Virus record (IMG/VR): IMGVR_UViG_3300030406_003266
Location: 2,797 to 26,452 of that record
Length of the DNA: 23,656 bases
DNA from: a virus
Reading direction: 5' to 3' (one strand)
Part shown: positions 11,401 to 19,857 of the stretch, in pieces
Layout of the letters: every line of letters starts with the position of its first letter
Position numbering within the stretch: position 1 is the stretch's first letter
Notes under the pieces: generated by a model
Seen by the model: only the letters and a program-made list of their open reading frames with translations
What the model was told of the DNA's origin: nothing
The model's database searches: none
Made by a program: the position numbers and the translations under genes

Positions 11401-11763
11401 ATGGAAACATTAAAAAAGAAACTTGATTATCTAAAGATGAATCAAGAACGCATCCAAGAGTTAGAACTTACTGTTGAAGTGAGAGAACTCAAGGAGAGAC
11501 AGAGCATAGTTCAGGACCTAAGAAAGTCTATAAAGGATATGTTCTTGGAGAATCTGATCTTGAAACCTTTGGCCTTTGGGATTAGAAAAAATTTCCAGAT
11601 GTTCGCCAATCAGAACTTGAAAGATGTTCACATAGCGAAAGATAGGAAAAACATACAGGGGATTTTAAAAGGTGAGAATGAGCAGGCTACATTCAAGCTA
11701 ACTCACAAAGCACCTTATGAAATCAAATCATCATCCATATTAACTATTAAGGATTGGAGGTAA
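11401..11763 (+). CDS. Coiled-coil hypothetical protein
   Basis: A 120-aa protein whose first 60 residues are strongly helical and charged (METLKKKLDYLKMNQERI, then ELKERQSIVQDLRKS), likely a coiled coil. The second half is a mixed basic region (KPLAFGIRKNFQMF). ATG 11401 is used because GGAG lies 10 nt upstream; an in-frame ATG at 11386 has no ribosome site. It is the first gene after the palindrome-controlled promoter and is followed 2 nt later by the DUF1281-like gene. Family not recognised. Autoregulation through the palindrome is possible but not shown. Confidence 0.72.
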   Translation: METLKKKLDYLKMNQERIQELELTVEVRELKERQSIVQDLRKSIKDMFLENLILKPLAFGIRKNFQMFANQNLKDVHIAKDRKNIQGILKGENEQATFKLTHKAPYEIKSSSILTIKDWR

Positions 11764-11765
11764 TC

Positions 11766-12278
11766 ATGCCAAATCACACTACTAATTTTGTAACCATTGA
11801 AACTAATACCAACGTGCAAGAAGAGGTTCAAGCACTAGAGGAATTGAAGAACGACCTCAGAATAAAAGAGGATATGTTTGACTTCAATGGAATTATCCCA
11901 ATGCCTAAAGAAATCAAGAAAGGGGCAACTCTTGGGCATGATTTTGAAACAGGAGAGAAAATAGAACATAAGGATTATGTTTTAGATGGTGGAGTATATA
12001 AGCCAAAAAATCTAAGCACTAGAAAATATCTAATGATGGAATATGGAGCAGATAATTGGTATGACTTCGCTTGTCTTCATTGGGGAACTAAATGGAATGC
12101 TTATGAGTTTGAATTGTTTCAAGATGATACTCATATGCTTGATGTTAGTTTTTGCACTGCATGGGATTCACCAAGAGAAATTGCAGAGAGAATAAAAATA
12201 TATTGTGAGGAATATAATCTAATTCTAGATTGGTATGCTCAACATGAGTTTGAGGAGGGGACAGAGCAAATAGCCTAA
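11766..12278 (+). CDS. DUF1281/API92-like ferredoxin-fold protein
   Basis: A 170-aa protein with the features of DUF1281 (API92-like) proteins. It has MPNHTTNFVTIET at the start, MFDFNGIIPMPKEI near residue 40, then DNWYDFACLHWGTKWNAYE and VSFCTAWDSPREIAERI. The family is found on phages, plasmids and genomic islands; the fold is thought to be ferredoxin-like and the role is unknown. ATG 11766 has GGAGG 5 nt upstream. A TTG at 11754 would add four residues but would overlap the ribosome site. A strong terminator follows 20 nt after the stop. Confidence 0.85.
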   Translation: MPNHTTNFVTIETNTNVQEEVQALEELKNDLRIKEDMFDFNGIIPMPKEIKKGATLGHDFETGEKIEHKDYVLDGGVYKPKNLSTRKYLMMEYGADNWYDFACLHWGTKWNAYEFELFQDDTHMLDVSFCTAWDSPREIAERIKIYCEEYNLILDWYAQHEFEEGTEQIA

Positions 12279-12297
12279 TAGGAGTAAAGGCAGAAAG

Positions 12298-12323
12298 GGG
12301 AGGCGAAAGCCTCCCTTTTTTTT
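12298..12323 (+). terminator. Strong rho-independent terminator
   Basis: GGGAGGC (12298-12304), loop GAAA, GCCTCCC (12309-12315), then eight T (12316-12323). It closes the two-gene unit 11401-12278 and insulates it from the head operon. Confidence 0.93.
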
Positions 12324-12619
12324 GGGTCTCTATTGGATTGAGTTCCGATTTTTGCACTGCTCAAATTTTGACCACCTACCCCCACATATAAGTGGGTAGC
12401 AAAAAAAATATAGATATATATATAACTATCAACATCTACAATTACCCCAAAAACCATTTCACCCCCCCCTCTTCTCTTGGGACCCCTATTGCGATACTAT
12501 ATTTCACACAAAAAAAAACATTTTGGTATGTCAGGTCAAAACAATGAAACAGAGCAACCAAAAAATAAAAAACAAAAAACAAATATCACAAGCAATCAAA
12601 CAACAAAGAGACAGGCGAA
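12324..12619 (+). other. Intergenic region before the head operon
   Basis: About 300 bases without a supported gene. It contains an imperfect hairpin of CTACCC with GGGTAG (around 12375-12398), an AT-only alternating run near 12409-12424, a run of eight C near 12463-12470, and A-rich DNA up to the terminase start. I could not identify a convincing promoter with both boxes, although the late operon must start here or by read-through. The ribosome site before ATG 12620 is weak. Confidence 0.5.
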
Positions 12620-14083
12620 ATGGATAACGATCTAAAACACGTTTCGGACGATGCTCTAAAAGAGATTGTAATGATTCAGAATCGAATCAAACAACTTAGC
12701 GTTAAGGAGAAAGCACAGAAAGATTTCATCGAATACGTGAAGCACGTATGGGACGGCTTCATCGAAGGCGAGCACCACAGGCTTTTCGCTGAGAAGCTAG
12801 AGCGTGTAGCCCAAGGCAAGTGTAAACGCCTCATCGTTAACATGCCCCCACGTCATACCAAGTCTGAGTTTGCCTCTGTGTTCTTCCCGTCTTGGATCAT
12901 GGGATTGAACCCAGACATGAAGATTATGCAGACCACCCACACCGCCGAACTGTCGGCTAGGTTTGGTCGTAAGGTGCGTAACCTCATGGACACAGACGAA
13001 TACAAACAGATCTTTGATAAGGTGAGCCTATCGGCTGATAGTAAGTCGGCTGGCCGATGGGAAACCAACAAAGGCGGTGAATACTTCGCAGCAGGAGTCG
13101 GCGGAGCAATCACAGGGCGAGGTGCGGATCTCCTGATTATTGACGACCCCCATTCGGAACAGGATGCCCTCTCGCCCACTGCCCTTGAATCTGCCTATGA
13201 ATGGTATACCTCCGGTCCCCGCCAGCGTTTACAACCTGGTGGGACGATTGTGATAGTGATGACGAGATGGAGTACCTTGGATCTCACTGAGAAGCTAATT
13301 AAGAGAATGTCCGAAGACCACGCAGATCAGTGGGAGATCCTGGAGCTTCCTGCCATATTGGATGATGATACTCCGCTATGGCCGGGCTTTTGGAAGATTG
13401 AGGAGCTAGAATCTGTAAAAGCCTCTATTCCTATATCGAAGTGGAACGCTCAGTACATGCAGAATCCCACTTCAGAGGAAGGTGCTTTGATCAAAAGGGA
13501 TTGGTGGCAACTGTGGGAGCACGATGATCCACCGCCTTGTTCGTATATATTGCAGTCATACGATACCGCTTTTAGTTCTAAGGAGACGGCTGACTATAGT
13601 GCGATTACTACGTGGGGTGTGTTCAGGCCTAGTGACGGTGCACCTGAGTCGATTATATTGCTAGATGCTAAGAGAGGACGGTGGGATTTTCCTGATTTGA
13701 AGACAACAGCCTACGATGAATTTATATATTGGCAACCAGATATTGTGTTGGTAGAATCCCAAGCAAGTGGTACACCTTTGACGCACGAGTTGCGGATGAT
13801 GGGAATCCCGGTGGTGAACTATAGACCGACCAAAGGGAAGGACAAAGTTACAAGGGTTCACTCTGCTTCACCAGTGTTTGAGGCAGGAATGGTTTGGGCA
13901 CCAGATGCTATCTTCGCAGAAGAAGTTATCGAAGAATGTGCATCCTTTCCATTCGGTGAACACGATGACTTTGTAGATTCTACAACTCAGGCTATACTGA
14001 GATTTCGTCAGGGTAACTTCGTTAGATTAGCGTCAGACGAAGAGGACGATGAGCCAGTACCCAGAGAACGAATATATTATTGA
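12620..14083 (+). CDS. terL: Terminase large subunit
   Basis: A 487-aa packaging motor. The ATPase half has a Walker A-like PPRHTKSE (residues 76-83), Walker B LLIIDDPHS with D175/D176, and a coupling segment MTRW (214-217). The nuclease half has D315 in SYDTAFSS, E379 in VLVESQASG, and D450/D453 in HDDFVDST, the acidic residues expected of an RNase H-like nuclease. It pumps DNA into the prohead through the portal and cuts it. The length is normal for the family. ATG 12620 has only a weak ribosome site. It opens the plus-strand head operon. Its partner TerS lies about 7 kb upstream rather than next to it. Confidence 0.95.
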   Translation: MDNDLKHVSDDALKEIVMIQNRIKQLSVKEKAQKDFIEYVKHVWDGFIEGEHHRLFAEKLERVAQGKCKRLIVNMPPRHTKSEFASVFFPSWIMGLNPDMKIMQTTHTAELSARFGRKVRNLMDTDEYKQIFDKVSLSADSKSAGRWETNKGGEYFAAGVGGAITGRGADLLIIDDPHSEQDALSPTALESAYEWYTSGPRQRLQPGGTIVIVMTRWSTLDLTEKLIKRMSEDHADQWEILELPAILDDDTPLWPGFWKIEELESVKASIPISKWNAQYMQNPTSEEGALIKRDWWQLWEHDDPPPCSYILQSYDTAFSSKETADYSAITTWGVFRPSDGAPESIILLDAKRGRWDFPDLKTTAYDEFIYWQPDIVLVESQASGTPLTHELRMMGIPVVNYRPTKGKDKVTRVHSASPVFEAGMVWAPDAIFAEEVIEECASFPFGEHDDFVDSTTQAILRFRQGNFVRLASDEEDDEPVPRERIYY

Positions 14084-14094
14084 GAGGTAACAAT

Positions 14095-14925
14095 ATGGCA
14101 AGAAAAGCACTAACAAAAGCAGCTAAAGAAGCGGCTAAAAGAGCTAATCAGTATATGGGTGGTAGACCAGCAGGTTCGCCAAATAAATTATCAAAAGCAT
14201 TAGATAAAAAGACTAAAGCAAAAACAGCACCTAAAGCAAAAGCAAAACCTGCAAGACGTGGAAGACCAAAAGGTTCTACCAATAAAACCACAGGGGTAAC
14301 AGCTCAAAGAAGAAGTGCAAGAGCAACAAAAGCTAAAGGAACAGCTCCAGTACCAACTAAAGTACCTACAGCTGTAAAAGCAGCAGCAGCCGCACCCGCA
14401 GCTGGACTAACAGCGTTAGCTGTAACTAGCAATAGAAAGCCCTCTTCTAAAGCTACTGAAGTAAGTTTTGGAGAAGCTTTCAAAGCAGCTCGTAAGAAAG
14501 GTGAAGGAACTAAGTTTACCTACAAAGGAAAAGATTACACTGCTGTAACCAAAGACGATCTTAAAAGAAAAGGTTACGATGCCAACGAACTCAGGCAATA
14601 CATGAATAGAAAAGGTAAAGCCAGAGGTCCGTTGAACAGATTGGGACAAGGCGTTAAAAAAATTCTTCTAGGTAAGGACAAGAAGTTCGGTGGCGATAAA
14701 GGTGCTATTGATTTCATTAGAACACGTAAAAAGAAACCAACCACTAAAAAAGCCGGAGGAATGGTTAAGTCTAAAGGTATGCGTAATGGTGGTATGATGA
14801 AATCCAAAGGTATGCGTAGAGGTGGATCTGTAAAATCTAAAGGCATGAGAAGTGGCGGTAGAAATAAAGCTGTTGGAATTGCAAAAAGAGGTTTCGGTAA
14901 AGCCTATATAAATTCCAAAAGATAA
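14095..14925 (+). CDS. Basic AT-hook protein with tandem GGxxKSKGMR repeats
   Basis: A 276-aa, Lys/Arg/Ala-rich protein. Residues 23-30 (GRPAGSPN) and 54-60 (RRGRPKG) look like AT-hooks, followed by an Ala-rich hinge (96-110). A small domain at about 122-160 (SFGEAFKAARKKG, then FTYKGKDYTAVTK) resembles a motif seen in marine phage virion proteins. Three tandem 11-residue repeats follow: GGMVKSKGMRN (221), GGMMKSKGMRR (232) and GGSVKSKGMRS (243). The end AVGIAKRGFGKAY is basic. ATG 14095 has GAGAGGT 6 nt upstream; a TTG at 14080 is rejected. It sits between TerL and portal, so it is probably a virion or packaging protein that binds DNA; this is inference. Confidence 0.8.
   Translation: MARKALTKAAKEAAKRANQYMGGRPAGSPNKLSKALDKKTKAKTAPKAKAKPARRGRPKGSTNKTTGVTAQRRSARATKAKGTAPVPTKVPTAVKAAAAAPAAGLTALAVTSNRKPSSKATEVSFGEAFKAARKKGEGTKFTYKGKDYTAVTKDDLKRKGYDANELRQYMNRKGKARGPLNRLGQGVKKILLGKDKKFGGDKGAIDFIRTRKKKPTTKKAGGMVKSKGMRNGGMMKSKGMRRGGSVKSKGMRSGGRNKAVGIAKRGFGKAYINSKR
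14755..14853 (+). repeat. Three 33-bp coding repeats
   Basis: Three in-frame units of 33 bp encode the GG-(M/S)-(V/M)-KSKGMR-x repeats at residues 221-253 of the AT-hook protein. The units differ at several bases, mostly silently, suggesting that the protein repeat is maintained by selection. Confidence 0.8.
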
Positions 14926-14928
14926 ATC

Positions 14929-15183
14929 GTGGCTAGAAAGATAGCTAAATCTTTAATAAAAAAACTTGTTAAAGAGATTAAAGGATCTAAACCTACTAAG
15001 GAAGAGAAGAAAAGATACCGCACCGGCAAACAAGCCTATAAATCTGACATTCCGGAAGTACAAGAAGCTTTAGACGAAGCTTATGGAGGTTCAACTTTAA
15101 AAGTTATCAAGCCTGTTAAAAAAAGAAAAGGCGGTTTAGCTATCAAAGGTCAGGGGAGAGCATTTTTAAAAGGTGAGAGATAA
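14929..15183 (+). CDS. Small basic protein with a GGLAIKGQGRAF tail
   Basis: An 84-aa basic protein starting at GTG 14929 (MARKIAKSLIKKLVKEI). Its centre has a helical region (DIPEVQEALDEAYGG), and the end is KKRKGGLAIKGQGRAFLKG. Short phage proteins with this Gly-Lys-aromatic tail are recurrent in marine phage structural operons, but I know of no function. No strong ribosome site is seen before the GTG, and its stop overlaps the portal start by one base (TAATG). Its place between the AT-hook protein and portal suggests a packaging or virion role. Confidence 0.7.
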   Translation: MARKIAKSLIKKLVKEIKGSKPTKEEKKRYRTGKQAYKSDIPEVQEALDEAYGGSTLKVIKPVKKRKGGLAIKGQGRAFLKGER

Positions 15184-17648
15184 TGGCAGAAATAGACAAA
15201 GCAATTGATGCTGAAGAGCAAATAGATCTTCAAGTCAGAAATCGTGATAAGTCCATGGATATCGAAGTCGATGTGACTGAAGAAGATCCTGAACTTGATT
15301 CGTTTGAAGAACTAGAAGACGGTACTATTGCTTTTGGCAGTATGCCAGCCCCAATATTAGACACAGACTTCTCTGCCAATTTGGCAGATTTAATGGATGA
15401 TTCTGAACTCAACGTTTTAAAGAATGATTTAATGGATAACGTTGAGTCAGACAAAGACTCTCGTTCTGAATGGGAACAAACTTATCGTGACGGCCTTGAA
15501 TTCTTAGGCATGAAGTCAGAGGAAAGAACGCAACCATTTGAAGGTGCTTCAGGTGTGATGCACCCTTTATTGGCAGAATCCGTAACTCAGTTCCAAGCAC
15601 AAGCTTACAACGAACTACTACCATCTCAAGGACCAGTTAAGACACAAGTATTAGGTATGACTACTCCTGATAGCGAAGCACAGGCTTCTCGTGTTCAAGA
15701 GTTTATGAACTATCAGTTGATGCAAGTCATGAAAGAGTATGATCCTGAAACAGATCAAATGCTTTTCTATTTACCTCTGTCTGGTTCAGCTTTCAGAAAA
15801 ATATACTACGATCAAAACATGGGTAGAGCTGTATCTAAGTTCATACCAAGTGAAGATTTAATCGTTCCATATACGGCAACTGATTTACATAGTGCTACCA
15901 GAATTACACACGTAATAAACATGCCCATAAACGACATAAAGAAACTACAACAAATGGGTTTCTATAGCGATGTAAATGTCGAATCTGGAAATATGTTGGC
16001 TAGGGAAACTGACGAGATACAAGAAGAGATAGATGAAATACAAGGTGTAAGTCCTAGCTATAACGATGACGATACCTGCAAGGTACATGAGATACATACA
16101 GATTTAGATATACCGGGTTTTGAAGATCTTGATGCACAAGGAGAAGAAACAGGTATCAAGCTTCCATACATTGTTACGATAGCTAACAACAAAGTTTTAT
16201 CTGTTAGAAGAAATTACAGAGAAGATGATCCTTTAAAACAAAGGATTAATTATTTTGTGCATTACAAATTTTTACCAGGTCTAGGATTCTATGGATTTGG
16301 TTTGACTCACATGATTGGTGGTCTATCGAAAGCTTCAACATCTATACTGCGTCAGCTTATAGATGCGGGTACGCTTTCTAATTTACCTGCTGGATTCAAG
16401 GCTAGAGGAATCCGCATACGTAATGACGATCAACCTTTGCAACCTGGAGAGTTCAGAGATATGGATGCTCCCGGTGGTAGTTTGCGAGACGCTTTTGTTC
16501 CGCTACCTTTTAAGGAACCGAGTCAAACCCTACTCTCTCTCCTAGGGATCTTGGTAGACAGTGGTAGGCGTTTCGCATCTATCGCTGATATGCAAGTAGG
16601 TGATGCAAATCAGAACGCACCTGTAGGAACAACAATAGCGTTATTAGAACGTGGTACTCGTGTGATGAGTGCAATTCACAAAAGACTGCATTCAAGCCAA
16701 AGAATAGAGTTTGAAATACTAGCTAAAGTATTCGCAGACTCATTGCCACCTTCTTATCCTTACAATACTGCAAATGGCAATCAAATGATTAAGTCTATGG
16801 ACTTTGATGATAGGGTTGATGTTCTACCTGTTTCAGATCCAAATACTTTCTCAATGAGTCAAAGAGTCATGATGTCTCAAGAATTATTGAGAACCGTACA
16901 AAGCAATCCTCAAATACACGGTCCGCAAGGAATATACGAGGCTTACAGAAGAATGTATTCTTCTATGGGTGTGCAAAACATAGAACAGTTATTGCCTCCA
17001 CCTCCTCAACCACAACCTGTTGATCCTGCTAATGAAAATGCTGGATTAATAGCTAGTGTGCCACAACAGGCTTTTGCCGGACAAGACCACGATGCACACA
17101 TCAATAGTCACCTGTCTTTGTATGGAACGATAACTGCACAGGCAAACCCTATGGTGTTATCTTTGATACAAGCACATATTTATCAGCATATTTCATTTAG
17201 AGCTGCTGAAATTGTAGATCAACAGAATGCACAAGATCCTGAGTTCCAAGCAACTTTCCAACAGATACAACAATTACCACCGGAAATAGGTATGCAATAT
17301 CAACAGAAACTCCAAGAAAACGTTGCCAAGGATATAGCAGCAGTTGTATCGCAGTTAACAGAACAAATCAACGCTATGTTTATGCCACCTCCGCCACAAC
17401 CAGATCCTTTGGTCGAGTTGAGAGGAAAAGAGCTGGATATTAAAGCTGATGATGTTCAACGTAAACGTGAAGAGTTTGCTCAAAAACAAGAGTTTGATGC
17501 TATGAGAGCAATGGAGAATAACAAACTTTCAGAACAACGTTTGGCTATTCAGAAAGATATTGCTATCATGAAGGACGATATAGCTAGAGAAAGGATAGAT
17601 CAAGCTGCACAATTTAAAGCAATGGATATTATGAGAGGTAACAGATGA
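15183..17648 (+). CDS. Portal protein, P22-like
   Basis: An 821-aa portal. The N-terminal region contains SRSEWEQTYRDGLEFLGMK, then FEGASGVMHPLLAESVTQFQ, followed by QGPVKTQVLG, PSEDLIVPY and a central helical crown region, matching the P22-type portal family. P22 portal is about 725 aa, so this one is slightly longer. The C-terminal 150 residues are Gln/Pro-rich and then strongly helical (about 740-821), a likely barrel or coiled coil entering the capsid. Twelve copies would form the ring at one capsid vertex through which TerL pumps DNA. The start overlaps the preceding stop and its TGA overlaps the next gene (ATGA). Confidence 0.93.
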   Translation: MAEIDKAIDAEEQIDLQVRNRDKSMDIEVDVTEEDPELDSFEELEDGTIAFGSMPAPILDTDFSANLADLMDDSELNVLKNDLMDNVESDKDSRSEWEQTYRDGLEFLGMKSEERTQPFEGASGVMHPLLAESVTQFQAQAYNELLPSQGPVKTQVLGMTTPDSEAQASRVQEFMNYQLMQVMKEYDPETDQMLFYLPLSGSAFRKIYYDQNMGRAVSKFIPSEDLIVPYTATDLHSATRITHVINMPINDIKKLQQMGFYSDVNVESGNMLARETDEIQEEIDEIQGVSPSYNDDDTCKVHEIHTDLDIPGFEDLDAQGEETGIKLPYIVTIANNKVLSVRRNYREDDPLKQRINYFVHYKFLPGLGFYGFGLTHMIGGLSKASTSILRQLIDAGTLSNLPAGFKARGIRIRNDDQPLQPGEFRDMDAPGGSLRDAFVPLPFKEPSQTLLSLLGILVDSGRRFASIADMQVGDANQNAPVGTTIALLERGTRVMSAIHKRLHSSQRIEFEILAKVFADSLPPSYPYNTANGNQMIKSMDFDDRVDVLPVSDPNTFSMSQRVMMSQELLRTVQSNPQIHGPQGIYEAYRRMYSSMGVQNIEQLLPPPPQPQPVDPANENAGLIASVPQQAFAGQDHDAHINSHLSLYGTITAQANPMVLSLIQAHIYQHISFRAAEIVDQQNAQDPEFQATFQQIQQLPPEIGMQYQQKLQENVAKDIAAVVSQLTEQINAMFMPPPPQPDPLVELRGKELDIKADDVQRKREEFAQKQEFDAMRAMENNKLSEQRLAIQKDIAIMKDDIARERIDQAAQFKAMDIMRGNR

Positions 17649-17866
17649 GTTCAATCAGAAAAGAACAAGCAGAATTACATAAAAAACAACTGAAGCTAGA
17701 AGAGGAGCAAAGAATCAATGCCAATCAACAGAGCGTCAATGAAAATGCAAATATCGACATCAAGAAAATTGCGAAAAAAGCCGACAAAGAAGCGGAAAAA
17801 GTACTCGCAAAAGTTGTTAAAGAAAGCAAACCCAAAAAGAAAAGGGGTAGGCCTAAAAAGAAATAG
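17645..17866 (+). CDS. Coiled-coil protein with C-terminal AT-hook
   Basis: A 73-aa protein, helical and charged (MSSIRKEQAELHKKQLKLEEEQ), ending KPKKKRGRPKKK, which is a clear AT-hook core RGRPK. ATG 17645 overlaps the portal stop, with GAGAGGT upstream. The coiled coil plus a DNA-binding tail suggests a virion-associated protein touching packaged DNA, or a portal companion. The family is not recognised. It is the second AT-hook protein in the head operon. Confidence 0.75.
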   Translation: MSSIRKEQAELHKKQLKLEEEQRINANQQSVNENANIDIKKIAKKADKEAEKVLAKVVKESKPKKKRGRPKKK

Positions 17867-17889
17867 AATTAAAACTAAAAGGTAATACT

Positions 17890-18063
17890 ATGGAAAAAAC
17901 ACAAGGCGTAAAATCAAGCGTTACTATCAAAGACCAAGGCACTGTTAATTACTCTGAAGCAGAGAAAGTTGCTAACGGTAGTGCACCTAAACCATATGGA
18001 GCAGGTAAATCTCGTGGTGGTAAGGCTGCTTTGAGAGGAACTAAGTTTAGCGGAATTTATTAA
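17890..18063 (+). CDS. 57-aa protein with GGKAALRGTKF tail
   Basis: A short frame starting MEKTQGVKSSVTIKDQG and ending GKSRGGKAALRGTKFSGIY. AAAAGGT lies about 6 nt before ATG 17890, and the stop overlaps the next start by one base (TAATG), supporting a real gene. The Gly/Arg/Lys-rich tail ending in an aromatic resembles the tail of the 84-aa protein (14929-15183) and the end of the AT-hook protein. The function is unknown; small proteins with such tails occur near portal genes in marine phages. Confidence 0.72.
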   Translation: MEKTQGVKSSVTIKDQGTVNYSEAEKVANGSAPKPYGAGKSRGGKAALRGTKFSGIY

Positions 18064-19154
18064 TGGGTTTTTTTAAAAACCTACAAGGCTCTACAGCTGC
18101 TCCACGTTTACAAAACCAACAGTTTGGTGAGGTAGAGCGTATAGAGCGTATGCCATCTCCTCCACAACCCGTGCCAGCACCTCTACAACCCGTTCAACCT
18201 AGACCTAGTTTAGTTGTTGGCGGTCCAGCATTTTTTACACCTGAAGGCTATCAAGCCCCTGTTCAGCCAGAACAAGCTTTCATGCCTACGGATAGAAGAC
18301 CAGATCCTATAGGGGATAATTTCAGTAGACCATACGAAAGACCGATTATGCCTATGCCCATGCCTAGGCCTATTGATGTCCCTCAAGATAGAGCACCAGT
18401 AGTTCCTATAGAACAACCTAGAGAAACACTACCTGTTGATCCTGGACCAGTAAGACCAATGCCAATGCCAGAACCTACTCCACAGCCAAAGTATGATCCA
18501 TACGCTCCTAGTGAAATGGGAGCAAGAATTGCAGCTGGAGCAAGTGCTTATAGAATAGAAGGCGACCCTAGATCTGGTTATTTAATGAATATTTATTGGA
18601 TAGACGATGAAGGGAGAGTTGGAAATACCACAGAAGGATGGAGCAGAGTACCAAAACAATTTAGGAATAAAGTCTATAGAACCAAAGAAGAAGCAAAAGA
18701 AGCTGGAGAAAAGCTTAGAGAATATCAAGATACAGGCGGTGCAACATCTTCAACACCAAGAAGAACACCTGTTACTAAACGAGCTCCTGTAGTAGAAGCT
18801 CCTGTATTCGCTGGTGGTCCTAGTGGTGCTAAAACAATGCCAGAAAACATACCAGCAGTACAACCTGATAGTTTGTTACCAATGCCATCTCCTATTGATA
18901 TGGAGGCTGTTAAGGCTAGTTTAGCGGAGTATGGTATTACACCCAAAATTCCATCAGTTCCAGCACCTGTAGTTCCTCCAACTATACCTCAAACCATGCC
19001 TTCTATGCCATCGTTACCTTCTAGGCTAATGGGACTTAATATACCACTGCCCACACTTCCAACGCTTGGCGGTAGACCAAACTTAACATCATCAAGTTCT
19101 AGAACATTACCAGGTTCTAAGGAGAACCTAATAGGGTTGAGAGAGCAAAGATAA
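18063..19154 (+). CDS. Pro/Met-rich virion-region protein
   Basis: A 363-aa protein with long proline-rich stretches (PSPPQPVPAPLQPVQPRP; IMPMPMPRP; VRPMPMPEPTPQP) flanking a folded centre at about residues 150-225 (ARIAAGASAYRIEG, YLMNIYWIDDEGRVGNTTEGW, YRTKEEAKEAGEKLREY). The C-terminal third is again Pro/Ser-rich. The centre looks like a small alpha/beta domain. No family is recognised. Its length and position between portal and GroES suggest a structural or assembly protein. ATG 18063 overlaps the preceding stop by one base. Confidence 0.75.
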   Translation: MGFFKNLQGSTAAPRLQNQQFGEVERIERMPSPPQPVPAPLQPVQPRPSLVVGGPAFFTPEGYQAPVQPEQAFMPTDRRPDPIGDNFSRPYERPIMPMPMPRPIDVPQDRAPVVPIEQPRETLPVDPGPVRPMPMPEPTPQPKYDPYAPSEMGARIAAGASAYRIEGDPRSGYLMNIYWIDDEGRVGNTTEGWSRVPKQFRNKVYRTKEEAKEAGEKLREYQDTGGATSSTPRRTPVTKRAPVVEAPVFAGGPSGAKTMPENIPAVQPDSLLPMPSPIDMEAVKASLAEYGITPKIPSVPAPVVPPTIPQTMPSMPSLPSRLMGLNIPLPTLPTLGGRPNLTSSSSRTLPGSKENLIGLREQR

Positions 19155-19178
19155 AGTAACATAGGCAGGAGAGAGCCA

Positions 19179-19373
19179 ATGGATGCTGTAAATTTAGCAG
19201 AATATTTTTTTAAGACTTTAGACCAAAGAGAACAGAACGCAGTTGACATAATTGCGAGTGGCAATATAAAATCGATGGAGGATTACAAATACCTGATGGG
19301 GGAGTTATCAGCGATTCGCTCTCTCAGAGAAGATTTAAGAGAAACGCTGCATATGGATAACATCGATGAATGA
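19179..19373 (+). CDS. Small helical structural-operon protein
   Basis: A 64-aa protein predicted mainly helical: MDAVNLAEYFFKTLDQRE, then DIIASGNIKSMEDYKYLMGEL and RSLREDLRETLHM. AGGAG lies 7 nt before ATG 19179. Its stop overlaps the start of the co-chaperonin gene by 8 nt. Similar short helical proteins, with an N-terminal amphipathic helix and an LREDL-type C-terminus, occur next to portal or chaperonin genes in marine phages; the function is unknown. Confidence 0.75.
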   Translation: MDAVNLAEYFFKTLDQREQNAVDIIASGNIKSMEDYKYLMGELSAIRSLREDLRETLHMDNIDE

Positions 19374-19848
19374 AAAAGTCGCAAAAACAAAATTTGAAGA
19401 ATATAAAGAAAACATTGCAAAAGATAATCTAGAGCAATCTTCAGAACTAGATAAAGCTTTTGTAACACAAGAAGAAAGAGTTCTTAATCCAGAACTACTA
19501 AACAAATCCCTACTAGACAGAATGCCAAACCCATCCGGGTGGCGTTTGTTAGTTTTACCCTACAAAGGCAAAGGGGTTACAGAAGCTGGAATTCAATTAG
19601 TAAAAGAAACAGTAGATAGAGAAGCTTTGTCTACAGTCATTTGCTATGTACTAAAACTAGGACCGTTGGCTTATCAAGATCAAAATAAATTTGGTGATGA
19701 CCCTTGGTGTAAAAAAGGAGACTGGATACTGATAGGTAGATACGCTGGAACTAGATTTAGATTGGAAGATGATCACGAAGTTAGAATAATTAATGATGAT
19801 GAAGTGATAGCAACCATCTTAAACCCGGACGATATTAAATCTTTATAG
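19366..19848 (+). CDS. groES: GroES-like co-chaperonin
   Basis: A 160-aa protein. The GroES-like domain starts at about residue 55 with NPSGWRLLVLPYKGKGVTEAG, then IQLVKET corresponds to the mobile-loop region, followed by GYVLKLGP-like ICYVLKLGPLAYQD, WCKKGDWILIGRYAG and VRIINDDEVIATI. This matches phage GroES homologues, such as those of cyanophages, more than host GroES. The N-terminal 50 residues are an extra helical region. It would form a heptameric lid on host GroEL to fold the capsid protein; no GroEL is seen here. ATG 19366 overlaps the previous gene by 8 nt, with only a weak ribosome site. Confidence 0.85.
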   Translation: MNEKVAKTKFEEYKENIAKDNLEQSSELDKAFVTQEERVLNPELLNKSLLDRMPNPSGWRLLVLPYKGKGVTEAGIQLVKETVDREALSTVICYVLKLGPLAYQDQNKFGDDPWCKKGDWILIGRYAGTRFRLEDDHEVRIINDDEVIATILNPDDIKSL

Positions 19849-19857
19849 GAGCAAATA

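Noticed and set aside
12463-12470. Run of eight C
   Set aside because: Single homopolymer in non-coding DNA; could be a sequencing artefact and supports no function.
12853-13179. 108-aa minus-strand frame opposite terL
   Set aside because: Shadow of a strongly conserved coding region.
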